Positions 30,421-43,514 of a stretch of DNA of 64,000 nucleotides are shown here, piece after piece (within the stretch, counting starts at the first letter, position 1; the number at the start of each line of letters is the position of its first letter). A program made the translations under genes and the position numbers. The notes beneath the pieces are model-generated. The model ran no database searches. It was not told the origin of the DNA and was given only the letters and a program-made list of their open reading frames with translations. Source of the stretch: Odiellus spinosus (taxonomy: Eukaryota > Arthropoda > Arachnida > Opiliones > Phalangiidae); NCBI GenBank assembly GCA_963920705.1, contig CAWUCO010000251.1:62001-126000 (forward strand). Direction: 5' to 3'.

Positions 30421-32137
30421 TTTTTCAAGTCAAACTTTTTCATTTTTCAAGTCAAACTTTTTCATTTTTCAAGTCAAACTTTTTCATTTTTCAAGTCAAA
30501 CTTTTTCATTTTTCAAGTCAAACTTTTTCATTTTTCAAGTCAAACTTTTTCATTTTTCAAGTCAAACTTTTTCATTTTTCAAGTCAAACTTTTTCATTTT
30601 TCAAGCCAAACTTTTTCATTTTTCAAGTCAAACTTTTTCATTTTTCAAGTCAAACTTTTTCATTTTTCAAGTCAAACTCTTTCATTTTTCAAGTCAAAAT
30701 TTTTCATTTTTCAAGTCAAACATTTTCATTTTTCAAGTCAAACTTTTTCATTTTTGAAGTCAAACTTTTTCATTTTTCAAGTCAAACTTTTTCATTTTTC
30801 AAGTCAAAATTTTTCATTTTTCAAGTCAAACATTTTCATTTTTCAAGTCAAACTTTTTCATTTTTCAAGTCAAACTTTCATTTTTCAAGTCAAACTTTAT
30901 CATTTTTCAAGTCAAACTTTATGATTTTTCAAGTCAAACTTTTTCATTTTTCAAGTCAAACTTTTTCATTTTTCAAGTCAAACTTTTTAATTTTTCAAGT
31001 CAAACTTTTTCATTTTTCAAGCCAAACTTTTTCATTTTTCAAGTCAAACTTTTTCATTTTTCAAGTCAAACTTTTTCATTTTTCAAGTCAAACTCTTTCA
31101 TTTTTCAAGTCAAAATTTTTCATTTTTCAAGTCAAACATTTTCATTTTTCAAGTCAAACTTTTTCATTTTTGAAGTCAAACTTTTTCATTTTTCAAGTCA
31201 AACTTTTTCATTTTTCAAGTCAAAATTTTTCATTTTTCAAGTCAAACATTTTCATTTTTCAAGTCTAACTTTTTCATTTTTGAAGTCAAACTTTTTCATT
31301 TTTGAAGTCAAACTTTTTCATTTTTGAAGTCAAACTTTTTCATTTTTCAAGTCAAACTTTTTCATTTTTCAAGTCAATTTTTTTCATTTTTCAAGTCAAA
31401 CTTTTTCATTTTTCAAGTCAAACTTTTTCATTTTTCAAGTCAAACTTTTTCATTTTTCAAGTCAAACTTTTTCATTTTTCAAGTCAAACTTTTTCATTTT
31501 TCAAGTCAAAATTTTTCATTTTTCAAGTCAAACATTTTCATTTTTCAAGTCAAACTTTTTCATTTTTCAAGTCAAACTTTTTCATTTTTCAAGTCAAACT
31601 TTTTCATTTTTCAAGTCAAACTTTTTCATTTTTCAAGTCAAACTTTTTCATTTTTCAAGTCAAACTTTTTCATTTTTCAAGTCAAACTTTTTCATTTTTC
31701 AAGTCAAACTTTTTCATTTTTCAAGTCAAAATTTTTCATTTTTCAAGTCAAACATTTTCATTTTTCAAGTCAAACTTTTTCATTTTTGAAGTCAAACTTT
31801 TTCATTTTTGAAGTCAAACTTTTTCATTTTTCAAGTCAAACTTTTTCATTTTTAAAGTCAAAATTTTTCATTTTTCAAGTCAAACATTTTCATTTTTCAA
31901 GTCAAACTTTTTCATTTTTGAAGTCAAACTTTTTCATTTTTGAAGTCAAACTTTTTCATTTTTCAAGTCAAACTTTTTCATTTTTAAAGTCAATTTTTTT
32001 CATTTTTCAAGTCAAACTTTTTCATTTTTCAAGTCAAACTTTTTCATTTTTCAAGTCAAACTTTTTCATTTTTCAAGTCAAAATTTTTCATTTTTCAAGT
32101 CAAACATTTTCATTTTTCAAGTCAAACTTTTTCATTT

Positions 32138-35100
32138 TTGAAGTCAAACTTTTTCATTTTTGAAGTCAAACTTTTTCATTTTTCAAGTCAAACTTTTTCA
32201 TTTTTAAAGTCAAAATTTTTCATTTTTCAAGTCAAACATTTTCATTTTTCAAGTCAAACTTTTTCATTTTTGAAGTCAAACTTTTTCATTTTTGAAGTCA
32301 AACTTTTTCATTTTTCAAGTCAAACTTTTTCATTTTTAAAGTCAATTTTTTTCATTTTTCAAGTCAAACTTTTTCATTTTTCAAGTCAAACTTTTTCATT
32401 TTTCAAGTCAAACTTTTTCATTTTTCAAGTCAAACTTTTTCATTTTTCAAGTCAAACTTTTTCATTTTTCAAGTCAAAATTTTTCATTTTTCAAGTCAAA
32501 CATTTTCATTTTTCAAGTCAAACTTTTTCATTTTTCAAGTCAAACTTTTTCATTTTTCAAGTCAAACTTTTTCATTTTTCAAGTCAAACTTTTTCATTTT
32601 TCAAGTCAAACTTTTTCATTTTTCAAGTCAAACTTTTTCATTTTTCAAGTAAAACTTTTTCATTTTTCAAGTCAAACCTTTTCATTTTTCAAGTCAAACC
32701 TTTTCATTTTTCAAGTCAAACTTTTTCATTTTTCAAGTCAAATTTTTTCCTTTTTCAAGACAAACTTTTTCCTTTTTCAAGTCAAACTTTTTCATTTTTC
32801 AAGTCAATTTTTTTCATTTTTCAAGTCAAACTTTTTCATTTTTCAAGTCAAACTTTTTCATTTTTCAAGTCAAACTTTTTCACTTTTCAAGTCAAACTTT
32901 TTCGTTTTTCAAGTCAAACTTTTTCGTTTTTCAAGTCAAACTTTTTCACTTTTCAAGTCAAACTTTTTCACTTTTCAAGTCAAACTTTTTCACTTTTCAA
33001 GTCAAACTTTTTCATTTTTCAAGTCAAACTTTTTCATTTTTCAAGTCAAACTTTTTCATTTTTCAAGTCAAACTTTTTCATTTTTCAAGTCAAACTTTTT
33101 CATTTTTCAAGTCAAACTTTTTCATTTTTCAAGTCAAACTTTTTCATTTTTCAAGTCAAACTTTTTCATTTTTCAAGTCAAACTTTTTCATTTTTCAAGC
33201 CAAACTTTTTCATTTTTCAAGTCAAACTTTTTCATTTTTCAAGTCAAACTTTTTCATTTTTCAAGTCAAACTCTTTCATTTTTCAAGTCAAAATTTTTCA
33301 TTTTTCAAGTCAAACATTTTCATTTTTCAAGTCAAACTTTTTCATTTTTGAAGTCAAACTTTTTCATTTTTCAAGTCAAACTTTTTCATTTTTCAAGTCA
33401 AAATTTTTCATTTTTCAAGTCAAACATTTTCATTTTTCAAGTCAAACTTTTTCATTTTTCAAGTCAAACTTTCATTTTTCAAGTCAAACTTTATCATTTT
33501 TCAAGTCAAACTTTATGATTTTTCAAGTCAAACTTTTTCATTTTTCAAGTCAAACTTTTTCATTTTTCAAGTCAAACTTTTTAATTTTTCAAGTCAAACT
33601 TTTTCATTTTTCAAGCCAAACTTTTTCATTTTTCAAGTCAAACTTTTTCATATTTCAAGTCAAACTTTTTCATTTTTCAAGTCAAACTCTTTCATTTTTC
33701 AAGTCAAAATTTTTCATTTTTCAAGTCAAACATTTTCATTTTTCAAGTCAAACTTTTTCATTTTTGAAGTCAAACTTTTTCATTTTTCAAGTCAAACTTT
33801 TTCATTTTTCAAGTCAAAATTTTTCATTTTTCAAGTCAAACTTTTTCATTTTTGAAGTCAAACTTTTTCATTTTTGAAGTCAAACTTTTTCATTTTTGAA
33901 GTCAAACTTTTTCATTTTTCAAGTAAATTTTTTTCATTTTTCAAGTCAAACTTTTTCATTTTTCAAGTCAAACTTTTTCATTTTTCAAGTCAAACTTTTT
34001 CATTTTTCAAGTCAAACTTTTTCATTTTTCAAGTCAAACTTTTTCATTTTTCAAGTCAAAATTTTTCATTTTTCAAGTCAAACTTTTTCATTTTTCAAGT
34101 CAAACTTTTTCATTTTTCAAGTCAAACTTTTTCAGTTTTCAAGTCAAACTTTTTCATTTTTCAAGTCAAACTTTTTCATTTTTCAAGTAAAACTTTTTCA
34201 TTTTTCAAGTCAAACCTTTTCATTTTTCAAGTCAAACCTTTTCATTTTTCAAGTCAAACTTTTTCATTTTTCAAGTCAAATTTTTTCCTTTTTCAAGACA
34301 AACTTTTTCCTTTTTCAAGTCAAACTTTTTCATTTTTCAAGTCAATTTTTTTCATTTTTCAAGTCAAACTTTTTCATTTTTCAAGTCAAACTTTTTCATT
34401 TTTCAAGTCAAACTTTTTCACTTTTCAAGTCAAACTTTTTCGTTTTTCAAGTCAAACTTTTTCGTTTTTCAAGTCAAACTTTTTCACTTTTCAAGTCAAA
34501 CTTTTTCACTTTTCAAGTCAAACTTTTTCACTTTTCAAGTCAAACTTTTTCATTTTTCAAGTCAAACTTTTTCATTTTTCAAGTCAAACTTTTTCATTTT
34601 TCAAGTCAAACTTTTTCATTTTTCAAGTCAAACTTTTTCATTTTTCAAGTCAAACTTTTTCATTTTTCAAGTCAAACTTTTTCATTTTTCAAGTCAAACT
34701 TTTTCATTTTTCAAGTCAAACTTTTTCATTTTTCAAGCCAAACTTTTTCATTTTTCAAGTCAAACTTTTTCATTTTTCAAGTCAAACTTTTTCATTTTTC
34801 AAGTCAAACTCTTTCATTTTTCAAGTCAAAATTTTTCATTTTTCAAGTCAAACATTTTCATTTTTCAAGTCAAACTTTTTCATTTTTGAAGTCAAACTTT
34901 TTCATTTTTCAAGTCAAACTTTTTCATTTTTCAAGTCAAAATTTTTCATTTTTCAAGTCAAACATTTTCATTTTTCAAGTCAAACTTTTTCATTTTTCAA
35001 GTCAAACTTTCATTTTTCAAGTCAAACTTTATCATTTTTCAAGTCAAACTTTATGATTTTTCAAGTCAAACTTTTTCATTTTTCAAGTCAAACTTTTTCA

Positions 35101-36580
35101 TTTTTCAAGTCAAACTTTTTAATTTTTCAAGTCAAACTTTTTCATTTTTCAAGCCAAACTTTTTCATTTTTCAAGTCAAACTTTTTCATTTTTCAAGTCA
35201 AACTTTTTCATTTTTCAAGTCAAACTCTTTCATTTTTCAAGTCAAAATTTTTCATTTTTCAAGTCAAACATTTTCATTTTTCAAGTCAAACTTTTTCATT
35301 TTTGAAGTCAAACTTTTTCATTTTTCAAGTCAAACTTTTTCATTTTTCAAGTCAAAATTTTTCATTTTTCAAGTCAAACATTTTCATTTTTCAAGTCTAA
35401 CTTTTTCATTTTTGAAGTCAAACTTTTTCATTTTTGAAGTCAAACTTTTTCATTTTTGAAGTCAAACTTTTTCATTTTTCAAGTCAAACTTTTTCATTTT
35501 TCAAGTCAATTTTTTTCATTTTTCAAGTCAAACTTTTTCATTTTTCAAGTCAAACTTTTTCATTTTTCAAGTCAAACTTTTTCATTTTTCAAGTCAAACT
35601 TTTTCATTTTTCAAGTCAAACTTTTTCATTTTTCAAGTCAAAATTTTTCATTTTTCAAGTCAAACATTTTCATTTTTCAAGTCAAACTTTTTCATTTTTC
35701 AAGTCAAACTTTTTCATTTTTCAAGTCAAACTTTTTCATTTTTCAAGTCAAACTTTTTCATTTTTCAAGTCAAACTTTTTCATTTTTCAAGTCAAACTTT
35801 TTCATTTTTCAAGTCAAACTTTTTCATTTTTCAAGTCAAACTTTTTCATTTTTCAAGTCAAACTTTTTCATTTTTGAAGTCAAACTTTTTCATTTTTCAA
35901 GTCAAACTTTTTCATTTTTCAAGTCAAAATTTTTCATTTTTCAAGTCAAACATTTTCATTTTTCAAGTCAAACTTTTTCATTTTTGAAGTCAAACTTTTT
36001 CATTTTTGAAGTCAAACTTTTTCATTTTTCAAGTCAAACTTTTTCATTTTTAAAGTCAATTTTTTTCATTTTTCAAGTCAAACTTTTTCATTTTTCAAGT
36101 CAAACTTTTTCATTTTTCAAGTCAAACTTTTTCATTTTTCAAGTCAAACTTTTTCATTTTTCAAGTCAAACTTTTTCATTTTTCAAGTCAAAATTTTTCA
36201 TTTTTCAAGTCAAACATTTTCATTTTTCAAGTCAAACTTTTTCATTTTTCAAGTCAAACTTTTTCATTTTTCAAGTCAAACTTTTTCATTTTTCAAGTCA
36301 AACTTTTTCATTTTTCAAGTCAAACTTTTTCATTTTTCAAGTCAAACTTTTTCATTTTTCAAGTCAAAATTTTTCATTTTTCAAGTCAAACATTTTCATT
36401 TTTCAAGTCTAACTTTTTCATTTTTGAAGTCAAACTTTTTCATTTTTGAAGTCAAACTTTTTCATTTTTGAAGTCAAACTTTTTCATTTTTCAAGTCAAT
36501 TTTTTTCATTTTTCAAGTCAAACTTTTTCATTTTTCAAGTCAAACTTTTTCATTTTTCAAGTCAAACTTTTTCATTTTTC
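32138..36580. repeat. ~4.4-kb satellite block duplicated at 40252-44694 (offset 8,114 bp)
   Basis: Variant monomers, indel monomers and stop positions coincide after adding 8,114: 32647 to 40761, 33874 to 41988, 34185 to 42299, 35456 to 43570, 36446 to 44560. Differences are few point changes, for example TTTTTGAAG here against TTTATGAAG at 43986. Correspondence is lost shortly after 36.58/44.69 kb, where the second copy has a deletion. Confidence 0.85.
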
Positions 36581-37457
36581 AAGTCAAACTTTTTCATTTT
36601 TCAAGTCAAACTTTTTCATTTTTCAAGTCAAAATTTTTCATTTTTCAAGTCAAACATTTTCATTTTTCAAGTCAAACTTTTTCATTTTTCAAGTCAAACT
36701 TTTTCATTTTTCAAGTCAAACTTTTTCATTTTTCAAGTCAAACTTTTTCATTTTTCAAGTCAAACTTTTTCATTTTTCAAGTCAAACTTTTTCATTTTTC
36801 AAGTCAAACTTTTTCATTTTTCAAGTCAAACTTTTTCATTTTTCAAGACAAACTTTTTCATTTTTGAAGTCAAACTTTTTCATTTTTCAAGTCAAACTTT
36901 TTCATTTTTCAAGTCAAAATTTTTCATTTTTCAAGTCAAACATTTTCATTTTTCAAGTCAAACTTTTTCATTTTTGAAGTCAAACTTTTTCATTTTTGAA
37001 GTCAAACTTTTTCATTTTTCAAGTCAAACTTTTTCATTTTTAAAGTCAATTTTTTTCATTTTTCAAGTCAAACTTTTTCATTTTTCAAGTCAAACTTTTT
37101 CATTTTTCAAGTCAAACTTTTTCATTTTTCAAGTCAAACTTTTTCATTTTTCAAGTCAAACTTTTTCATTTTTCAAGTCAAAATTTTTCATTTTTCAAGT
37201 CAAACATTTTCATTTTTCAAGTCAAACTTTTTCATTTTTCAAGTCAAACTTTTTCATTTTTCAAGTCAAACTTTTTCATTTTTCAAGTCAAACTTTTTCA
37301 TTTTTCAAGTCAAACTTTTTCATTTTTCAAGTCAAACTTTTTCATTTTTCAAGTCAAACTTTTTCATTTTTCAAGTCAAAATTTTTCATTTTTCAAGTCA
37401 AACATTTTCATTTTTCAAGTCTAACTTTTTCATTTTTGAAGTCAAACTTTTTCATTT

Positions 37458-39700
37458 TTGAAGTCAAACTTTTTCATTTTTGAAGTCAAACTTTTTCATT
37501 TTTCAAGTCAATTTTTTTCATTTTTCAAGTCAAACTTTTTCATTTTTCAAGTCAAACTTTTTCATTTTTCAAGTCAAACTTTTTCATTTTTCAAGTCAAA
37601 CTTTTTCATTTTTCAAGTCAAACTTTTTCATTTTTCAAGTCAAACTTTTTCATTTTTCAAGTCAAAATTTTTCATTTTTCAAGTCAAACATTTTCATTTT
37701 TCAAGTCAAACTTTTTCATTTTTGAAGTCAAACTTTTTCATTTTTGAAGTCAAACTTTTTCATTTTTCAAGTCAAACTTTTTCATTTTTCAAGTAAATTT
37801 TTTTCATTTTTCAAGTCAAACTTTTTCATTTTTCAAGTCAAACTTTTTCATTTTTCAAGTCAAACTTTTTCATTTTTCAAGTCAAACTTTTTCATTTTTC
37901 AAGTCAAACTTTTTCATTTTTCAAGTCAAAATTTTTCATTTTTCAAGTCAAACATTTTCATTTTTCAAGTCAAACTTTTTCATTTTTCAAGTCAAACTTT
38001 TTCATTTTTCAAGTCAAACTTTTTCATTTTTCAAGTCAAACTTTTTCATTTTTCAAGTAAAACTTTTTCATTTTTCAAGTCAAACCTTTTCATTTTTCAA
38101 GTCAAACCTTTTCATTTTTCAAGTCAAACTTTTTCATTTTTCAAGTCAAATTTTTTCCTTTTTCAAGACAAACTTTTTCCTTTTTCAAGTCAAACTTTTT
38201 CATTTTTCAAGTCAATTTTTTTCATTTTTCAAGTCAAACTTTTTCATTTTTCAAGTCAAACTTTTTCATTTTTCAAGTCAAACTTTTTCACTTTTCAAGT
38301 CAAACTTTTTCGTTTTTCAAGTCAAACTTTTTCGTTTTTCAAGTCAAACTTTTTCGTTTTTCAAGTCAAACTTTTTCACTTTTCAAGTCAAACTTTTTCA
38401 CTTTTCAAGTCAAACTTTTTCATTTTTCAAGTCAAACTTTTTCATTTTTCAAGTCAAACTTTTTCATTTTTCAAGTCAAACTTTTTCATTTTTCAAGTCA
38501 AACTTTTTCATTTTTCAAGTCAAACTTTTTCATTTTTCAAGTCAAACTTTTTCATTTTTCAAGTCAAACTTTTTCATTTTTCAAGTCAAACTTTTTCATT
38601 TTTCAAGCCAAACTTTTTCATTTTTCAAGTCAAACTTTTTCATTTTTCAAGTCAAACTTTTTCATTTTTCAAGTCAAACTCTTTCATTTTTCAAGTCAAA
38701 ATTTTTCATTTTTCAAGTCAAACATTTTCATTTTTCAAGTCAAACTTTTTCATTTTTGAAGTCAAACTTTTTCATTTTTCAAGTCAAACTTTTTCATTTT
38801 TCAAGTCAAAATTTTTCATTTTTCAAGTCAAACATTTTCATTTTTCAAGTCAAACTTTTTCATTTTTCAAGTCAAACTTTTTCATTTTTCAAGTCAAACT
38901 TTATCATTTTTCAAGTCAAACTTTATGATTTTTCAAGTCAAACTTTTTCATTTTTCAAGTCAAACTTTTTCATTTTTCAAGTCAAACTTTTTAATTTTTC
39001 AAGTCAAACTTTTTCATTTTTCAAGCCAAACTTTTTCATTTTTCAAGTCAAACTTTTTCATTTTTCAAGTCAAACTTTTTCATTTTTCAAGTCAAACTCT
39101 TTCATTTTTCAAGTCAAAATTTTTCATTTTTCAAGTCAAACATTTTCATTTTTCAAGTCAAACTTTTTCATTTTTGAAGTCAAACTTTTTCATTTTTCAA
39201 GTCAAACTTTTTCATTTTTCAAGTCAAAATTTTTCATTTTTCAAGTCAAACATTTTCATTTTTCAAGTCTAACTTTTTCATTTTTGAAGTCAAACTTTTT
39301 CATTTTTGAAGTCAAACTTTTTCATTTTTGAAGTCAAACTTTTTCATTTTTCAAGTCAAACTTTTTCATTTTTCAAGTCAATTTTTTTCATTTTTCAAGT
39401 CAAACTTTTTCATTTTTCAAGTCAAACTTTTTCATTTTTCAAGTCAAACTTTTTCATTTTTCAAGTCAAACTTTTTCATTTTTCAAGTCAAACTTTTTCA
39501 TTTTTCAAGTCAAAATTTTTCATTTTTCAAGTCAAACATTTTCATTTTTCAAGTCAAACTTTTTCATTTTTCAAGTCAAACTTTTTCATTTTTCAAGTCA
39601 AACTTTTTCATTTTTCAAGTCAAACTTTTTCATTTTTCAAGTCAAACTTTTTCATTTTTCAAGTCAAACTTTTTCATTTTTCAAGTCAAACTTTTTCATT
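37458..39700. repeat. ~2.2-kb satellite block duplicated at 60703-62945 (offset 23,245 bp)
   Basis: Forward-frame limits at 37458, 37480, 37744, 38756, 38925, 39306 and 39328 reappear at 60703, 60725, 60989, 62001, 62170, 62551 and 62573, all shifted by 23,245 bp. Their translations look the same where compared. Confidence 0.85.
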
Positions 39701-41987
39701 TTTCAAGTCAAACTTTTTCATTTTTCAAGTCAAACTTTTTCATTTTTCAAGTCAAACTTTTTCATTTTTCAAGTCAAACTTTTTCATTTTTCAAGTCAAA
39801 ATTTTTCATTTTTCAAGTCAAACATTTTCATTTTTCAAGTCAAACTTTTTCATTTTTGAAGTCAAACTTTTTCATTTTTGAAGTCAAACTTTTTCATTTT
39901 TCAAGTCAAACTTTTTCATTTTTAAAGTCAATTTTTTTCATTTTTCAAGTCAAACTTTTTCATTTTTCAAGTCAAACTTTTTCATTTTTCAAGTCAAACT
40001 TTTTCATTTTTCAAGTCAAACTTTTTCATTTTTCAAGTCAAACTTTTTCATTTTTCAAGTCAAACTTTTTCATTTTTCAAGTCAAACTTTTTCATTTTTC
40101 AAGTCAAACTTTTTCATTTTTCAAGTCAAACTTTTTCATTTTTCAAGTCAAAATTTTTCATTTTTCAAGTCAAACATTTTCATTTTTCAAGTCAAACTTT
40201 TTCATTTTTCAAGTCAAACTTTTTCATTTTTCAAGTCAAACTTTTTCATTTTTGAAGTCAAACTTTTTCATTTTTGAAGTCAAACTTTTTCATTTTTCAA
40301 GTCAAACTTTTTCATTTTTAAAGTCAAAATTTTTCATTTTTCAAGTCAAACATTTTCATTTTTCAAGTCAAACTTTTTCATTTTTGAAGTCAAACTTTTT
40401 CATTTTTGAAGTCAAACTTTTTCATTTTTCAAGTCAAACTTTTTCATTTTTAAAGTCAATTTTTTTCATTTTTCAAGTCAAACTTTTTCATTTTTCAAGT
40501 CAAACTTTTTCATTTTTCAAGTCAAACTTTTTCATTTTTCAAGTCAAACTTTTTCATTTTTCAAGTCAAACTTTTTCATTTTTCAAGTCAAAATTTTTCA
40601 TTTTTCAAGTCAAACATTTTCATTTTTCAAGTCAAACTTTTTCATTTTTCAAGTCAAACTTTTTCATTTTTCAAGTCAAACTTTTTCATTTTTCAAGTCA
40701 AACTTTTTCATTTTTCAAGTCAAACTTTTTCATTTTTCAAGTCAAACTTTTTCATTTTTCAAGTAAAACTTTTTCATTTTTCAAGTCAAACCTTTTCATT
40801 TTTCAAGTCAAACCTTTTCATTTTTCAAGTCAAACTTTTTCATTTTTCAAGTCAAATTTTTTCCTTTTTCAAGACAAACTTTTTCCTTTTTCAAGTCAAA
40901 CTTTTTCATTTTTCAAGTCAATTTTTTTCATTTTTCAAGTCAAACTTTTTCATTTTTCAAGTCAAACTTTTTCATTTTTCAAGTCAAACTTTTTCACTTT
41001 TCAAGTCAAACTTTTTCGTTTTTCAAGTCAAACTTTTTCGTTTTTCAAGTCAAACTTTTTCACTTTTCAAGTCAAACTTTTTCACTTTTCAAGTCAAACT
41101 TTTTCACTTTTCAAGTCAAACTTTTTCATTTTTCAAGTCAAACTTTTTCATTTTTCAAGTCAAACTTTTTCATTTTTCAAGTCAAACTTTTTCATTTTTC
41201 AAGTCAAACTTTTTCATTTTTCAAGTCAAACTTTTTCATTTTTCAAGTCAAACTTTTTCATTTTTCAAGTCAAACTTTTTCATTTTTCAAGTCAAACTTT
41301 TTCATTTTTCAAGCCAAACTTTTTCATTTTTCAAGTCAAACTTTTTCATTTTTCAAGTCAAACTTTTTCATTTTTCAAGTCAAACTCTTTCATTTTTCAA
41401 GTCAAAATTTTTCATTTTTCAAGTCAAACATTTTCATTTTTCAAGTCAAACTTTTTCATTTTTGAAGTCAAACTTTTTCATTTTTCAAGTCAAACTTTTT
41501 CATTTTTCAAGTCAAAATTTTTCATTTTTCAAGTCAAACATTTTCATTTTTCAAGTCAAACTTTTTCATTTTTCAAGTCAAACTTTCATTTTTCAAGTCA
41601 AACTTTATCATTTTTCAAGTCAAACTTTATGATTTTTCAAGTCAAACTTTTTCATTTTTCAAGTCAAACTTTTTCATTTTTCAAGTCAAACTTTTTAATT
41701 TTTCAAGTCAAACTTTTTCATTTTTCAAGCCAAACTTTTTCATTTTTCAAGTCAAACTTTTTCATTTTTCAAGTCAAACTTTTTCATTTTTCAAGTCAAA
41801 CTCTTTCATTTTTCAAGTCAAAATTTTTCATTTTTCAAGTCAAACATTTTCATTTTTCAAGTCAAACTTTTTCATTTTTGAAGTCAAACTTTTTCATTTT
41901 TCAAGTCAAACTTTTTCATTTTTCAAGTCAAAATTTTTCATTTTTCAAGTCAAACTTTTTCATTTTTGAAGTCAAACTTTTTCATTT

Positions 41988-43514
41988 TTGAAGTCAAACT
42001 TTTTCATTTTTGAAGTCAAACTTTTTCATTTTTCAAGTAAATTTTTTTCATTTTTCAAGTCAAACTTTTTCATTTTTCAAGTCAAACTTTTTCATTTTTC
42101 CAGTCAAACTTTTTCATTTTTCAAGTCAAACTTTTTCATTTTTCAAGTCAAACTTTTTCATTTTTCAAGTCAAAATTTTTCATTTTTCAAGTCAAACTTT
42201 TTCATTTTTCAAGTCAAACTTTTTCATTTTTCAAGTCAAACTTTTTCAGTTTTCAAGTCAAACTTTTTCATTTTTCAAGTCAAACTTTTTCATTTTTCAA
42301 GTAAAACTTTTTCATTTTTCAAGTCAAACCTTTTCATTTTTCAAGTCAAACCTTTTCATTTTTCAAGTCAAACTTTTTCATTTTTCAAGTCAAATTTTTT
42401 CCTTTTTCAAGACAAACTTTTTCCTTTTTCAAGTCAAACTTTTTCATTTTTCAAGTCAATTTTTTTCATTTTTCAAGTCAAACTTTTTCATTTTTCAAGT
42501 CAAACTTTTTCATTTTTCAAGTCAAACTTTTTCACTTTTCAAGTCAAACTTTTTCGTTTTTCAAGTCAAACTTTTTCGTTTTTCAAGTCAAACTTTTTCA
42601 CTTTTCAAGTCAAACTTTTTCACTTTTCAAGTCAAACTTTTTCACTTTTCAAGTCAAACTTTTTCATTTTTCAAGTCAAACTTTTTCATTTTTCAAGTCA
42701 AACTTTTTCATTTTTCAAGTCAAACTTTTTCATTTTTCAAGTCAAACTTTTTCATTTTTCAAGTCAAACTTTTTCATTTTTCAAGTCAAACTTTTTCATT
42801 TTTCAAGTCAAACTTTTTCATTTTTCAAGTCAAACTTTTTCATTTTTCAAGCCAAACTTTTTCATTTTTCAAGTCAAACTTTTTCATTTTTCAAGTCAAA
42901 CTTTTTCATTTTTCAAGTCAAACTCTTTCATTTTTCAAGTCAAAATTTTTCATTTTTCAAGTCAAACATTTTCATTTTTCAAGTCAAACTTTTTCATTTT
43001 TGAAGTCAAACTTTTTCATTTTTCAAGTCAAACTTTTTCATTTTTCAAGTCAAAATTTTTCATTTTTCAAGTCAAACATTTTCATTTTTCAAGTCAAACT
43101 TTTTCATTTTTCAAGTCAAACTTTCATTTTTCAAGTCAAACTTTATCATTTTTCAAGTCAAACTTTATGATTTTTCAAGTCAAACTTTTTCATTTTTCAA
43201 GTCAAACTTTTTCATTTTTCAAGTCAAACTTTTTAATTTTTCAAGTCAAACTTTTTCATTTTTCAAGCCAAACTTTTTCATTTTTCAAGTCAAACTTTTT
43301 CATTTTTCAAGTCAAACTTTTTCATTTTTCAAGTCAAACTCTTTCATTTTTCAAGTCAAAATTTTTCATTTTTCAAGTCAAACATTTTCATTTTTCAAGT
43401 CAAACTTTTTCATTTTTGAAGTCAAACTTTTTCATTTTTCAAGTCAAACTTTTTCATTTTTCAAGTCAAAATTTTTCATTTTTCAAGTCAAACATTTTCA
43501 TTTTTCAAGTCTAA
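41988..43514. repeat. 1.5-kb satellite block repeated at 45506-47032 and related to 33874-35400 and 29742-31268
   Basis: Four stretches with the same succession of variants each give a 508-codon forward frame. Offsets are 3,518 bp (41988 to 45506), 8,114 bp (33874 to 41988) and about 4,132 bp (29742 to 33874). The first copy is slightly more diverged. Confidence 0.85.
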